NCBI GenBank assembly: GCA_036245805.1
Contig: BTRK01000006.1
Coordinates: 49,097,257 to 49,161,256, forward strand
DNA length: 64,000 nt
Source of the DNA: Pristionchus mayeri
Lineage: Eukaryota > Nematoda > Chromadorea > Rhabditida > Neodiplogasteridae
Direction: 5' to 3'
A model generated the notes under the pieces. It saw nothing but the letters and a program-made list of their open reading frames with translations. It made no database searches and was not told the DNA's origin. This document shows positions 46,319 through 55,867 of this stretch, piece after piece. The position numbers and the translations under genes are program-made. The number at the start of each line of letters is the position of its first letter. The stretch's first letter is position 1.

Positions 46319-47547
46319 TTGGGGTGTCCGGAAAGTTCGTATAATGCTTCGGAAAAAGTCAGTTCGCGATCAAATGCAGTGATTGCGCAATCTGTTTGTC
46401 AACAATGTATTGCATCATTCTGACGTTGAGTAGTGAGAGGATTTAATCAGTCTCCTAGTTGCTACATTGATTCTTGTGATGGACTCCCATCTCTACCTCC
46501 GAGCAGTTTTACTTCATTACTACCGTCTTGGCCGATCCGTGAAGGAGGCCCACTCTGCCCTGGCCCAGTCGGAAGGAGCTGACGTCCCCTCCATACCCTT
46601 CTGCTATAAGTGGTTCTCCCGCTTCAAGAAAGGGGAGTTTGGTCTCGATGATCAACCCCGCTCTGGACGCCCTCCCTCCCTCGATCAGCCTCTCGTTCTC
46701 CGCACACTGAAGTGCAAGCCCATGGCCAGTGTGCGTGAGTTGAAGAAGGATACTGGTACTCCCAGATCAACGGTGTCCGATATCCTCCATCGATCTGGGA
46801 AGAAGCCGAAACTCCCACAAGTGATTCCCCATGACCTCTCCCCCGAGCAGCTGAAAGTCTGTCGGGAATTACTCCATCGTAGATCCAATCTTCGATGGGT
46901 CAATTCCATCATCGCTACAGATGAGAAGTGGATCACGTACGATAACCATGTGAGGAGACTGCAATGGGTGGATGCAGATGAGAAGCCCACGCCCGTCCCG
47001 AAGAAGGAAGAAAACGGAAAGAAGGAACTCCTCTGCTTCTTCTTCTCAGTGATCGGTCCCATCTACTGGGAGATCCTCGCCCCTGGCACCAGCATCAATG
47101 CCGACCTTTTCTCTGAACAACTGGAAGATGTCGCGATCAGAGTCCCTCCCAGACTCCTGAACCAGGGCAAAATTCTTCTTCTGATGGACAATGCTCGCCC
47201 ACATCGAGCGAAGATGACCCAGAAGAAAATGGACGAGCTGAAGATCGAGAGGATTCCCCATCCACCGTATTCCCCGGATCTCTCCCCATGCGACTACCAC
47301 TGCTTCCGCTCTCTCTCTGACTTCTGCAAAGGAAAGAAGTTCAAGAATCGAGATGAAGTTGTGAGGGCTTTCGTGAACTGGGCGGTCTCTAAGAAACCCG
47401 CATTCTGGAAGAGAGGAATCGAGACCCTGCCCAATCGCTGGAGGGAGGTAATGAGAAAGAAGGGGGCATGCATTGGTCACTGAGAATTGTAAAGCATTGA
47501 ATAAAAAATAAAAACAAAAAATTATACGAACTTTCCGGACACCCCAA
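46319..47547 (+). mobile_element. Mariner element B, copy 1 (potentially intact)
   Basis: A 1229-bp element with inverted ends TTGGGGTGTCCGGAAAGTTC and TA duplicated on both sides (46317-46318, 47548-47549). It contains one uninterrupted transposase gene. The copy at 59619-60847 has the same length and is nearly identical. Confidence 0.95.
46479..47483 (+). CDS. Mariner transposase, full length (334 aa)
   Basis: The open frame runs from the ATG (MDSHLYLRAVLLHYYRLG) to TGA. The N-terminal half has the two helix-turn-helix regions of mariner proteins (WFSRFKKGEFGLDDQPRSGRP, then STVSDILHRSGKK). The catalytic triad is complete: ATDEKWITYDNH, LLMDNARPH, and SPDLSPCDYH, with 34 residues between the second and third Asp (DD34D). 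The length is usual for mariner transposases (about 330-350). It cuts and pastes the element at TA dinucleotides in the nucleus. No lesion is visible, so this copy could be active or only recently silenced. An antisense ORF over the same region is a shadow. Confidence 0.95.
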   Translation: MDSHLYLRAVLLHYYRLGRSVKEAHSALAQSEGADVPSIPFCYKWFSRFKKGEFGLDDQPRSGRPPSLDQPLVLRTLKCKPMASVRELKKDTGTPRSTVSDILHRSGKKPKLPQVIPHDLSPEQLKVCRELLHRRSNLRWVNSIIATDEKWITYDNHVRRLQWVDADEKPTPVPKKEENGKKELLCFFFSVIGPIYWEILAPGTSINADLFSEQLEDVAIRVPPRLLNQGKILLLMDNARPHRAKMTQKKMDELKIERIPHPPYSPDLSPCDYHCFRSLSDFCKGKKFKNRDEVVRAFVNWAVSKKPAFWKRGIETLPNRWREVMRKKGACIGH

Positions 47548-47776
47548 TAATATTTTCAGTTGCATTACAACGAAATTGCTTGTCAATCGCTCACAGGCGT
47601 TATGACTGTATCATCTGGAGCCTTAAGCCTTAAATATATCACCAGCGAATGCGTCTGAAGCGTCAAGAGGATAGTTGATGTACATATTTTGCACGTTTCA
47701 TCAGTCTTTGGCTGAAGATAAATACGATGATATGCCGGGAAATGATTTGTAAACAAAATAAAAGCTCCGAACGCTC

Positions 47777-48105
47777 GGAACTGAACGAGGCCGTTTACGT
47801 GACTGACCTCACCCAGCTCTCCCAGCTTCGTTCGTCTACCAGGTCGATATCCTGGCTCCACTTCTGACAGGTAGATATCCTGTGAAGTGTGAACAGTCCC
47901 GTGTGACTGTACCTGCACCCTCTTATATCAACCGTACGCTTGGAACTGAACGAGGCCGTTTACGTGACTGACCTCACTCAGCTCTCCCAGCTTCGTTCGT
48001 CTACCAGGTCGATATCCTGGCTCCACTTCTGACAGGTAGATATCCTGTGAAGTGTGAACAGTCGCGTGTGACTGTACCTGCTCCCTCTCATCGATCGAAC
48101 GCTCT
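47777..48105 (+). repeat. Two tandem units of about 164 bp before the gag gene
   Basis: The unit starting GGAACTGAACGAGGCCGTTT and containing GGTCGATATCCTGGCTCC occurs twice head to tail with few mismatches, and a third copy of its first bases leads into the gag start. It is probably part of the 5' untranslated leader of the retroelement. No 5' LTR matching the 3' LTR was found. Confidence 0.85.
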
Positions 48106-48134
48106 GAACTGAGACTGGCATTCTAGACGTGATC

Positions 48135-50087
48135 ATGACCGACTTCAGTGCACCGTTCCGTCGGGTCATCACGACCAAGAGGAACCGTCTTCCTCAGCTG
48201 TACTCGGAGGTGGTGTCGATCACCACAGGTACTTCCACTCTTGGAAATTCGGCCTCGAACAAGCAGTACTTCGATCTCCATTCACAGGCAACGCGCCTCA
48301 GAGGGAAGCTCGTTGGCGCCCTCAAGGTGATCAAAGACACTGCCCAGAAGTGGCAAACAGCTCTGGAGGATTTAGACGATGCTGATGAGAACGAGACTGA
48401 GACTAATGTTCTCGTGACGTACTTCTCTGATACCACCACGGAAAGCAAATCGATTGCTGCAATTGAAGCTGACGTCGAGGAGCAGTTGGCAGATCTGGAT
48501 TCCGAGATCTCGATTCTCGACAGACTGCTCATAGCGAGCTCTTCTACGACTCCTGCTCTGATGGGAAACGCAACGAGTCCGACCTCCGGTGGTGCAGGAA
48601 CTGAAACCCTGACCATACAATCGAACTATTTCGCTTCCACCGCAGTTCCTCTTCCACAACTTCCTACGTTGACACTTCCGAAGTTCGACGGCAAGGAATA
48701 CAAGGACTTCTGGAGCGTGTTCTCCGATCTAATTGATAAGAGGGAGCTCGGAGACGCGACGAAGCTGAGATACTTCGAGAGTGCCCTCGAAGGCAAGGCC
48801 CTCGATCTCTATCGGCATCTCCGAAAGAGAGGCACATCCTACGCAGCGATAATCTCTCGCTTCCAAACTGAATATGGACGGAATGAATTCGCTCGCGAGC
48901 ACCTCTTCGAACAATGGAACCTCTTGGGACCAGAGACTGATTCGTTCGAAGACCAACTCGATGCTATGAATGAATGTGAAACTCTGCAGTATAAGATGAA
49001 GGAGGTCGACGTGGAGATGGACACCAATCCATTCTTCGCCCATGAAGTTATTTTTCCTCTCCCGTCGCAACGAGTTCCGATGATCGTGATTACTGCGACT
49101 CAGCCGCATCAAAAGGACACTCTTCCCAAGGCAGGAAACACGATGAACACGGATTGTGCCTTGAAAAGGGATTGCCTGTTCTGCTTGAATCACAAGAACT
49201 CGTCCCGTTGTACTCTCTCGCGGAAGAAGAAGGGATCAATTCTCAGGAATCAAGGACGCTGCTTCATTTGTTTCCAGCATGGTCACAGAGCTGCTCAATG
49301 TAAGCAGCCCGAGTGCCCAATTTGCGGAGAGATGCACAATCCCACATTGTGTGACGAGTTTCGTCTGGCAGTTCCGTATGACACGGCGCAACCGAATGCT
49401 CGACGCAGATATAGATCTGCAGCTTCCTATCGCACAATCAAGCATTCGAGGCCGGAAAAGCTGAAAGAGGAAACTCCGAATCGTCTACCTCTCCGTCAGA
49501 CTACCACTTCGCCGGACACTAGATCCATGTCGGACGACATCGAAATGACGAGTTCACTGGAGTATCGTGCAATTCAGAGATGGCGATGTGATACAGTGTC
49601 GACGACTTTCTCCGACATCGTCGTCGAGAAAGCAAAGCTGAGCATATCTCTTCCGCATGAGATATCGATTGTACGTGGGATCGATGATGCTCCTCTTCCA
49701 CTGTCATCAGATGCCGAAACGGGAAACATCACACCGCTCGCAATGTGCCCCCGTGACAACGGTCTCACAGAGAATTGGAGTACTAAGCGAGAAGACGAAC
49801 TATCGCATCAGGAAGCTCACCACCATCAGCATTTCGCCATCATGAAGCATTCTGTAGGAATCCTCATTCGATCTGAATCACTTCTCACGTCGTCGGCCGT
49901 TCCTGTCGGTGGTGGGAGTATGCTGGACAGCAGACCGAAGTTGACTAGAAAACGATTCAAGCATCTGACGATGAAGTCGACAAATGATGTCAATTCTCGT
50001 CATGGAAATGTACTTGGGATTGCCAGCTCATGTGCACTCAGAGGAGCCACAAGCCCCCGGAGAACCCGAGAGCCCGGGCGGATGTAG
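48135..50087 (+). CDS. BEL/Pao-type retrotransposon Gag-like protein (650 aa)
   Basis: Uninterrupted frame. The N-terminal 150 residues are helical and Ser/Thr-rich. Around residue 175 comes LPTLTLPKFDGKEYKDFWSV, the DUF1759-like capsid motif typical of BEL/Pao elements, followed by a capsid-like region (YFESALEGKALDLYRHL). A Cys/His cluster follows: CLFC, then CFICFQHGHRAAQC and CPICGEMHNPTLC, the zinc-knuckle region. After about residue 440 the composition turns basic and irregular, and probably derives from the joint left by deletion of pol. No protease, reverse transcriptase or integrase was found, so the element can move only with help. Confidence 0.88.
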   Translation: MTDFSAPFRRVITTKRNRLPQLYSEVVSITTGTSTLGNSASNKQYFDLHSQATRLRGKLVGALKVIKDTAQKWQTALEDLDDADENETETNVLVTYFSDTTTESKSIAAIEADVEEQLADLDSEISILDRLLIASSSTTPALMGNATSPTSGGAGTETLTIQSNYFASTAVPLPQLPTLTLPKFDGKEYKDFWSVFSDLIDKRELGDATKLRYFESALEGKALDLYRHLRKRGTSYAAIISRFQTEYGRNEFAREHLFEQWNLLGPETDSFEDQLDAMNECETLQYKMKEVDVEMDTNPFFAHEVIFPLPSQRVPMIVITATQPHQKDTLPKAGNTMNTDCALKRDCLFCLNHKNSSRCTLSRKKKGSILRNQGRCFICFQHGHRAAQCKQPECPICGEMHNPTLCDEFRLAVPYDTAQPNARRRYRSAASYRTIKHSRPEKLKEETPNRLPLRQTTTSPDTRSMSDDIEMTSSLEYRAIQRWRCDTVSTTFSDIVVEKAKLSISLPHEISIVRGIDDAPLPLSSDAETGNITPLAMCPRDNGLTENWSTKREDELSHQEAHHHQHFAIMKHSVGILIRSESLLTSSAVPVGGGSMLDSRPKLTRKRFKHLTMKSTNDVNSRHGNVLGIASSCALRGATSPRRTREPGRM

Positions 50088-50428
50088 CAAGCTCGACGCA
50101 CTCTGCAGACCCGGCGATTCCAGCGTACTAAGCAGTGCTGCTCTCAATCGAATGCTCCGAGAAGCCAGCTGAACGAGTTCGTCGCAGCAGCCCGGGCAAG
50201 GCTTCTATCGTAAGACAATGATGACGCCCGAGCAATCGAGACGTCCACCAGACCTTCTCTTCTCGCCCTTATCATATATCTTTCTCATGCTTCCCGCTCT
50301 CGCTTCAACTACGGCTGACTTCATCGACGAAGACCTGCGGAAGAGCAGTATCCCATTGACCCCCTCTAGAATTCGTTAGATTTTTTACTGTTGTATATAG
50401 TAACGCCACTTCTCCCGTGTGGGGGGAG
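50088..50428 (+). other. Retroelement 3' remnant and polypurine tract
   Basis: Between the gag stop and the 3' LTR there is GC-rich sequence with short open stretches in other frames, probably the tail of the lost pol region. It ends in GTGTGGGGGGAG immediately before the LTR, a good polypurine tract for plus-strand priming. Confidence 0.6.
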
Positions 50429-50760
50429 TGTCAAGAGTATAACTCTTGTAGTCAGTAGGGCAAAGATCATTCTCTCTGACTCGCTATTCTAGTCCCCTTA
50501 TCTCAGATATCATCTCTCTCCCCCCGCTCCCCCTTTCCCTCACCGTCTGTTCTCTTCGCTCTCCCCGCTGTTCTAGTGGCGCAATGCGCCGAGCCGTGGG
50601 TATAAGAACCCCGGCGATTTCTCATTCATTGCTTCTGATTGCCATGTGTCTCCACTCGATAAAGTTAGACTAAGACTTTGAGATACACAGCACTGACTAT
50701 ACTGACTCGCTATAGTCAGTTTACCATCGCTCAAATACGAGACAACTCTGCTTCGTAGCA
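50429..50760 (+). repeat. 3' LTR of the BEL/Pao element
   Basis: A 332-bp segment beginning TGTCAAGAGTATAACTCTTG and ending GCTTCGTAGCA, i.e. TG...CA, preceded by a polypurine tract. Inside is a TATA-like GGGTATAAGAACC and a C/T-rich upstream region, as in an LTR promoter. The LTR ends three bases before the start of a tRNA-Asn gene. Because no second LTR was seen, its boundaries rest on the TG/CA and polypurine rules. Confidence 0.7.
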
Positions 50761-50763
50761 TCT

Positions 50764-50836
50764 GCTTCCTTGGCGCAATCGGCAGCGCGTTCGGCTGTTA
50801 ACCGAAAGGTCAGTGGTTCGAACCCACCCGGGAGCG
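50764..50836 (+). tRNA. tRNA-Asn (GTT), copy 2, with two mismatched pairs
   Basis: Identical to the 38436 copy except at three positions. The acceptor now has T at position 7 opposite C, and the T stem begins with A opposite C, while the loop change (TTCGAAC) is neutral. Anticodon loop CTGTTAA and both promoter boxes are present, and a T run follows. The two broken pairs suggest decay or a pseudogene. It abuts the LTR at 50760. Confidence 0.85.
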
Positions 50837-51005
50837 TACTTTTGTTTTTGGTCTAATCAGTGAAAAGAATTCCTGGCAAGAATATTATATTTTCTTTTTA
50901 TCAGATATTTGTTATATAAAAACAATTTTTAAAAAACAGCAATTATTTGGTCATCAATTCAATATGATGATGAATGTTGTGCCCCGGAGAGTATGTAGTG
51001 CGATG

Positions 51006-51673
51006 TCACTGGCGCTGGAAGCAATAATTAACGATATTTTTCAGAAGTTCTCTGGATACCATAAGAATATCTCCAATTCCGAGACCTCCGTGTCGGTTCT
51101 GAATGTGAGCAAGCACAGCCTGCTGACTGCTCGCGAATCCGCACTCCCAGCAAAAGTTGGTCCTGCAACGACAACCTTACCGGAACCTAATCGATTTCGT
51201 GTGCTGACCTAAAATCGCTGCCAGACATTTATGGCCAAGCCGACTGAGCTAATTCTTTTTTGAAAATGCAGGCGAAACTTGAAGATACGGCCAGCGTGCC
51301 TCTTACCCGCAGCAGAGACATTGCACCTCCTTGCATCCCACAATCTCCGCTACTAGGATCCCGCATGCGGGACACTTGCGGTCCTCATTCATCGGAAAGC
51401 GTATGTACCCTGGGATAGATCCACTCCCATTATTGTTTTCAAACTCAATCAGTCGAGAGCGACCATAAAATGACGAGACGGGTCGCGAAATTCAAATTTT
51501 AAAATGAGGGAATTGATGAGCTAGTGAGCATTCAGTACCTGCGTGTTCCCTCCTCCACGTTCGCTTCCTTTCCTCTTTTTATTTGTATTATCTTTTATGA
51601 AGAAGAAGTAAAGGGCGGACACGGCGACAACTGCAGCAGTGAGGCGAAAGACGATTGATGAAGTGTCGCCCAT
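51006..51673 (-). CDS. Membrane-anchored RING2/IBR-like zinc-binding protein (142 aa)
   Basis: Three exons in phase: 51539-51673, 51307-51443, 51006-51162. Residues about 9-26 form one N-terminal membrane segment (VFRLTAAVVAVSALYFFF), followed by a Lys/Arg-rich stop-transfer stretch. Residues 68-98 follow the RING2 (Rcat) pattern of RBR E3 ligases: Cys69 and Cys72 (KCPAC), Gly81-Cys82 (position of the catalytic Cys in RBR proteins), Cys87, Cys90, then FCWEC (Cys95, Cys98), with His110 and His115 as a further possible ligand pair. No RING1 or full IBR domain is present, and the length is far below an RBR ligase (over 450 aa). It may be a stand-alone zinc module on a membrane; ligase activity is only a guess. 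A broken copy lies upstream at 52613-52765. Confidence 0.75.
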
Positions 51674-52612
51674 AATTGAAGAGATGATCTGAATCAAATG
51701 GTGCTATAGGTAGGGAGGGTGGTTAGCCGAAATCATCACACAGGCCTAATTCTGTGGTTAATGTGTTCCGCTAGGACTGAATAGGACAATTTTTTTTTTG
51801 AATTAGGCTGATATCTAAGGTTTGAGCCAAGATATGACCCAAAATTGTGTTATTCGAGCATAACGTGAAAGGCCCGGAGATCGAGACGAGAGAAAGAGGG
51901 GTTATAGTTATAGGCGCCTCAAGCAACAAAAATTGAACGTGTGCTTTCCGAACATCGCTTCCAGTCATGTATGGCCACAGCCGCCTGAAATAATGTTTTG
52001 AAAGTGCAGGCGAAACTTAAAGAGACGCAACAATCACAAAACCGAAAGTAAACTAAGAAATTGAGAATTCGAAAATGCTAGTCGGGAGTATTGTAAAATT
52101 GTTACATGTGCAAAGAATAGATGGACAGAAAAGTGACCGGCTGAGTGGCAATAAAGCGCCCGCAGCAGACCGCATAGCTTTTCCTCTCTTTCCCTCGCTG
52201 TTCCCCGCGCTAGTCAATATGCGCCCTCAGTGTTTCCAGCGCTCTCTCCCTATTTCTCTTCATCTCTCTCTCTCTTCTTGGTCCTCCCGTTTGTGAACCT
52301 CACTTCCTGTCGAGCAAAAGCGCACTAATTGTAGTAGGAAAATCGAGTCATGTTGGTTAGTCCTGAAAATTAATGAGTACTGAACGATCGGAACCCATTT
52401 ACAACTGCCAAAGATTGGATGGATGGTTTGGAAGGTGCACCGAAAGTACTAGAGAGGAGACTCCTGATTTCGAGTAACTTACTTGGTTGAAGCTTTATAG
52501 ACGGAAGAAGTCGATGAGCATCTTTTTTATCAGCTTTTTAAGACAATTATATGGTCATGAATTCAATATGATGATAAATGATGTGCCTCTGAGAGCATGT
52601 AGCGCGAAGTCA
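51674..52612. other. Upstream region, partly a tandem duplicate
   Basis: The sequence around 51965-52025 (ATGGCCACAGCCGCCTGA, then GTGCAGGCGAAACTTAAAG) repeats that at 51225-51285, inside intron 2 of the zinc-protein gene. A segmental duplication with later decay therefore spans much of 51.0-52.8 kb. No intact exon was seen. A pyrimidine-rich run lies at 52177-52290. Confidence 0.5.
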
Positions 52613-52765
52613 CTGGCGCTAGAAGAAAAAAAATATCAATGTTAATCGGAAACTACTTGATACCAAAATTATGTCGAAAATTCCGAGTGCTCCGTGCATT
52701 TGCTCTATGTGCGCAACCAATTCCGGCTCACTGCCCACGAGTCCGCACTCCCAGCAAAGTGCGAC
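52613..52765 (-). pseudogene. Decayed copy of the last exon of the zinc-binding protein
   Basis: After the same acceptor context (CCGTTGCAG) the sequence matches exon 51006-51162: it encodes CWECG, a His-containing helix (LVAHIEQMHG) and LGIFDIILVSS. A T is missing from the run before TGCTGGGAG, which puts CWEC out of frame with an upstream exon spliced in the parental phase. The end is replaced by a T-rich, Phe-coding run. No exon 1 or 2 counterpart is intact. Confidence 0.75.
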
Positions 52766-53598
52766 CTGCAACGGTAATTTTGCCGTATCCTGATCGATGC
52801 CTACAATCATTATTTGTATATTTATGAAACCTAATCGATATTACCGTTCACTTGTCGATACGGGCTATCAAATCACGGATATTGCTGTAAGATGATCGAT
52901 GTTACCGCTACCTAATCGATACTTTCATAATTCCTTGTATATTTTCGGAACTTGGCCGTCGGATGATAACCAAAAATTCTACAATTTTATTTTCGCAATA
53001 GGGTAGACTGTCGGGAAGTTTTCTCCGCCCCCCCCCCGACTATTTTAACTATCATCCAGGAATGTGATCATCCCAATCCGCTTGAAAATTTGGTTTTAGA
53101 CCCTTATCGGCATGCTGCATCCGACTATGTTGTTTGTTTATGGAAATTCAAATTTTTATTTGTTTACAAAATTTACTCGAAAACTAAACTGAACACATAG
53201 CTGGATTTGTGATATGTTGTGATCACTGGTGCAAAAAACTGCACCAAAAATGTCAGATTTTGAAAATGTCAGTGAAAGAAGTTACAGCCTCAATACTACT
53301 AAAGTCGATTGAAGAGATTCCTTTCATTCCGACCCACCCTTCTTCACTGGAGCGGCCAGGAATGATGGTTTCTCCATCGAGCATTCTTGGCCAATTCTAG
53401 ATCGTCGTATGGCGTATTCGTGCATAGCGCAGTTGGTATTTCATTTGTATAATGCTTCAGAGTGTCCATTTGCTTTGATGGAAACAAAGAAACTTGTCAA
53501 TTTTACGCTCATTATCTTGCTTTATTAGCTACACAGAAACAATGGACAGAAAGCTTTGTGAAATGGATAAATAATCCTAGGGCGTAAACTGAATCTCT
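52766..53598. other. Intergenic, no feature recognised
   Basis: The segment 52800-52930 has several repeats of CTAATCGAT(A/G). A C run lies at 53028-53037. A plus-strand ORF at 53209-53400 has no splice or composition support. The 3' end and polyadenylation site of the Arg/Ser-rich gene should be just below 53599. Confidence 0.4.
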
Positions 53599-54312
53599 TC
53601 AAGGACGACGTCTTCTGTCGTTTTCCGGAGAACCGCCGGATTCATCGGTCGACGAAGGACATCGATGACGTCTTCTGAATCCTTCTGAATAACGACGGTA
53701 TGGCGAAGGGCTGCCGCTTCTACACATAGGTTCCCCTCGATGATGACGAGGCCCTTCATCTGAGGACGATTCTTCGTCGGTCGTCCCGTAGAAGTCCTGA
53801 TAGCCCCTCGCCCCTCCCATCCAGTCCATATTCCTCGACACCGACCGCCGTCTCCTTGGCCTGATCGCCGATCTGCTCCTGAACAGCCTACGTCCTCTCA
53901 TCGTCGAGGATTCAGAATCTCGACTGGGACGTCGACGAGATTCTGGAGTTAACGGACGTATTAGCTCTCTGGGGTCCAGGCACTCCCCGAGGATCACCGG
54001 GTCGTACTCGTGGAGGCATCTCCAGAGATCGCGATAGAGATCGCGAAAGTCGTCGTTGCGCACTTGGAGGGACGGAGAGCCATCCGAGAACGTCGCTCGG
54101 ATACTGAATCTTTCTAGACGATGACGATCGTGGCGATCAGGCAGCTCGACGACGACGTCCTCGTAAGGGTAGGCGTCATCTTCTGGTCGTCGACAGGGAT
54201 CATCGGGACCAGCATAGCTTCGCAGCCAGAGTCGCCGCATCAGCTGACGATAGGTATCGGCGACAACGGTGTGTCGCGAACCGGGAGAGGAGATGACGAA
54301 GCGAATGGGCAT
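53599..54312 (-). CDS. Arg/Ser-rich protein of unknown function (237 aa)
   Basis: A single open frame from the ATG at 54312. The start was chosen because a strong acceptor (CATTTACCCATTGCAG) ends three bases before it, as in trans-spliced or 5'-UTR-spliced nematode messages; the frame is open further upstream but reads as AT-rich non-coding sequence there. Residues 1-115 look like a compact domain with alternating strands and helices (IRFVISSPGSRHTVV, RFSIRATFSDG, DFRDLYRDLWRCLHEYDPV); the pattern loosely resembles PB1-type ubiquitin folds, but I do not claim membership. The C-terminal half is low complexity, rich in Arg, Ser, Asp and Glu with RS and SR pairs, typical of disordered nuclear or RNA-binding proteins. 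High GC content agrees with real coding sequence. Confidence 0.75.
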   Translation of the reverse strand: MPIRFVISSPGSRHTVVADTYRQLMRRLWLRSYAGPDDPCRRPEDDAYPYEDVVVELPDRHDRHRLERFSIRATFSDGSPSLQVRNDDFRDLYRDLWRCLHEYDPVILGECLDPRELIRPLTPESRRRPSRDSESSTMRGRRLFRSRSAIRPRRRRSVSRNMDWMGGARGYQDFYGTTDEESSSDEGPRHHRGEPMCRSGSPSPYRRYSEGFRRRHRCPSSTDESGGSPENDRRRRP

Positions 54313-54315
54313 TGT

Positions 54316-54331
54316 CTGCAATGGGTAAATG
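54316..54331 (-). promoter_or_regulatory. 3' splice acceptor immediately before the start codon
   Basis: The minus strand reads ATTTACCCATTGCAG followed by ACAATG. Three bases separate the acceptor from the ATG, the usual position of a spliced-leader acceptor in nematodes. Ordinary splicing from a 5'-UTR exon is the alternative. Confidence 0.5.
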
Positions 54332-54505
54332 AGAGAAAAGCGAAGGTAGGGAGTAAAGCAAGGGATAAGATAGGACAATACAATGTAATATGTATTCAAA
54401 CTTCACATGATGAGACACGTAAGACAAAGGAAAAAAAGAGCTATTTCCTCAAAATTTATCCTAGTGGGCGAGTAGTAGATCATAGGAGGAATATGGTATG
54501 GCCTA

Positions 54506-54617
54506 TAGAGTTCGAAATTCGAGTAACGGTCTCTTCATTCTACACACTCTCTAAATCGGTCGAACAGCGAGAGAGTGAGCAGAATGAAGATACCGTGGTT
54601 TCATTTCCCGAACTCTA
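54506..54617. mobile_element. Type A MITE
   Basis: A 112-bp palindrome with ends TAGAGTTCGAAATTCG and CGAACTCTA, flanked by 8-bp direct repeats with one mismatch (ATGGCCTA at 54498, ATGACCTA at 54618). It lies upstream of the Arg/Ser-rich gene. Confidence 0.88.
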
Positions 54618-54625
54618 ATGACCTA

Positions 54626-55179
54626 GTAGGGTGGACGAGTGGAGCAAGAGATCCTGGCAATGTAATGAAGTCGGCTGGAGGAGGTGAAATTGAATAAAGA
54701 TTTGCTCAGTAAAATTATTTATATGCATATATCGGAGAATATGAAGGCCAACCGTGAATTGAGAGACTAATATAGGACCATTTTCGAAATTTTTCACATC
54801 AGGGACTGGATTGTTGGAGATTTTCGAAAGTGATGACGAGATAAGGCGTGAGTCAGATGGTGGACCGATTCTGTGTGCAAATACACGTTTGGGAACGGAA
54901 ATACACCGTTGCATTGATCGACGACATAATTCCTGCTTCCCGTTAACATATCAGATAAATAAGAGTGAAATTTAACGTCTCTTGACTTCCCATCCTTACA
55001 TGTTTATCTGCCTAATAGTCTTGCCTCATTTTCGAAAATCTCTGCGTTTCACCGACCTCGTGTCGTTCCTTGCCATATATCACGCCCCTCACCAGAGAAT
55101 CGAGCTAGAACGACGATTCCTGGGAATGGAGCAAAAAGCGTCAAATTAGTTGCAGCCGGTTTTGGGCATCCTGGGGAAT
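54626..55179. other. Intergenic, no feature recognised
   Basis: AT-rich; a minus-strand ORF of 99 codons (54615-54914) has no supported splice sites, domains or composition bias. Confidence 0.4.
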
Positions 55180-55592
55180 ACAGTTCCATTTTTTCTCAAA
55201 ATTGTGGGCAAAACCGCAGCTGAAACTTTTGCTGTTTGCGTAGTTTATCATGGGCTATCGAATGAGTGGCTTGCCATGAAAATACCGGCGGGAGAACACG
55301 AGTTATGCCAATTTTACTGTTTCCGATCGTGAAGACTTTTCCTTCTACCCCGCACCGCGCGCTTTCGAGCGATTGGAATGGAATGATCCATTGTTCCTTG
55401 AAAGTTTAGCTCGCTCGCTCGAAAAGGGGCGGTGCGAAGTGCAATGAAGAGATTTCAAATGATCAGAAACTGTAAAATTGACATAACTCGTGTTCTCCCC
55501 CAGGTATTTTCATGGCAAGCCACTCATTCGATAGCCCATGAGAAACTAAAGGTTCAGCTGCGGTTTTGCCTACAATTTTGAAAAATGTGGAC
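55180..55592. repeat. Inverted repeat of about 410 bp
   Basis: The arms share CAAAACCGCAGCTGAA, CATGGGCTATCGAATGAGTG, and the words around ACACGAGTTATG, inverted in the right half. The centre holds TCGCTCGCTCGAAAAGGGG. The plus ORF 55150-55332 lies within the left arm and is not a gene. Confidence 0.75.
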
Positions 55593-55867
55593 TGAACTTA
55601 ACATAGTTCAAATTAATCTTCAGAGGAAATGAAACATACATATCGATAGAGCTCTAAAATTAGTGGGAGTCAGTCAGAGGACAGTAAGTAGCTTCCATCG
55701 AAATATTATACCTAGGAAACGTGGAAAAGTGATTAAATGAATTTCAGGTCCCTCTCTCTCCTCAGGCTGTCTCAACAATGGGGACATCAAGTTGACAAGA
55801 AAATAATGTGTGTATGGGTAGCCACGGGCTAATACCATAGGGACCATTCAAGATCAATCATATTACG

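Noticed and set aside
46624..47480. Antisense ORFs over mariner B (also 59924-60997)
   Set aside because: Shadows of the transposase frame on the opposite strand.
47550..48110. 5' LTR of the BEL/Pao element
   Set aside because: No sequence here matches the 3' LTR; only the 164-bp tandem leader repeats were found.
48194..49445. Antisense ORFs over the gag gene
   Set aside because: Typical shadows of a GC-rich coding frame; no motifs.
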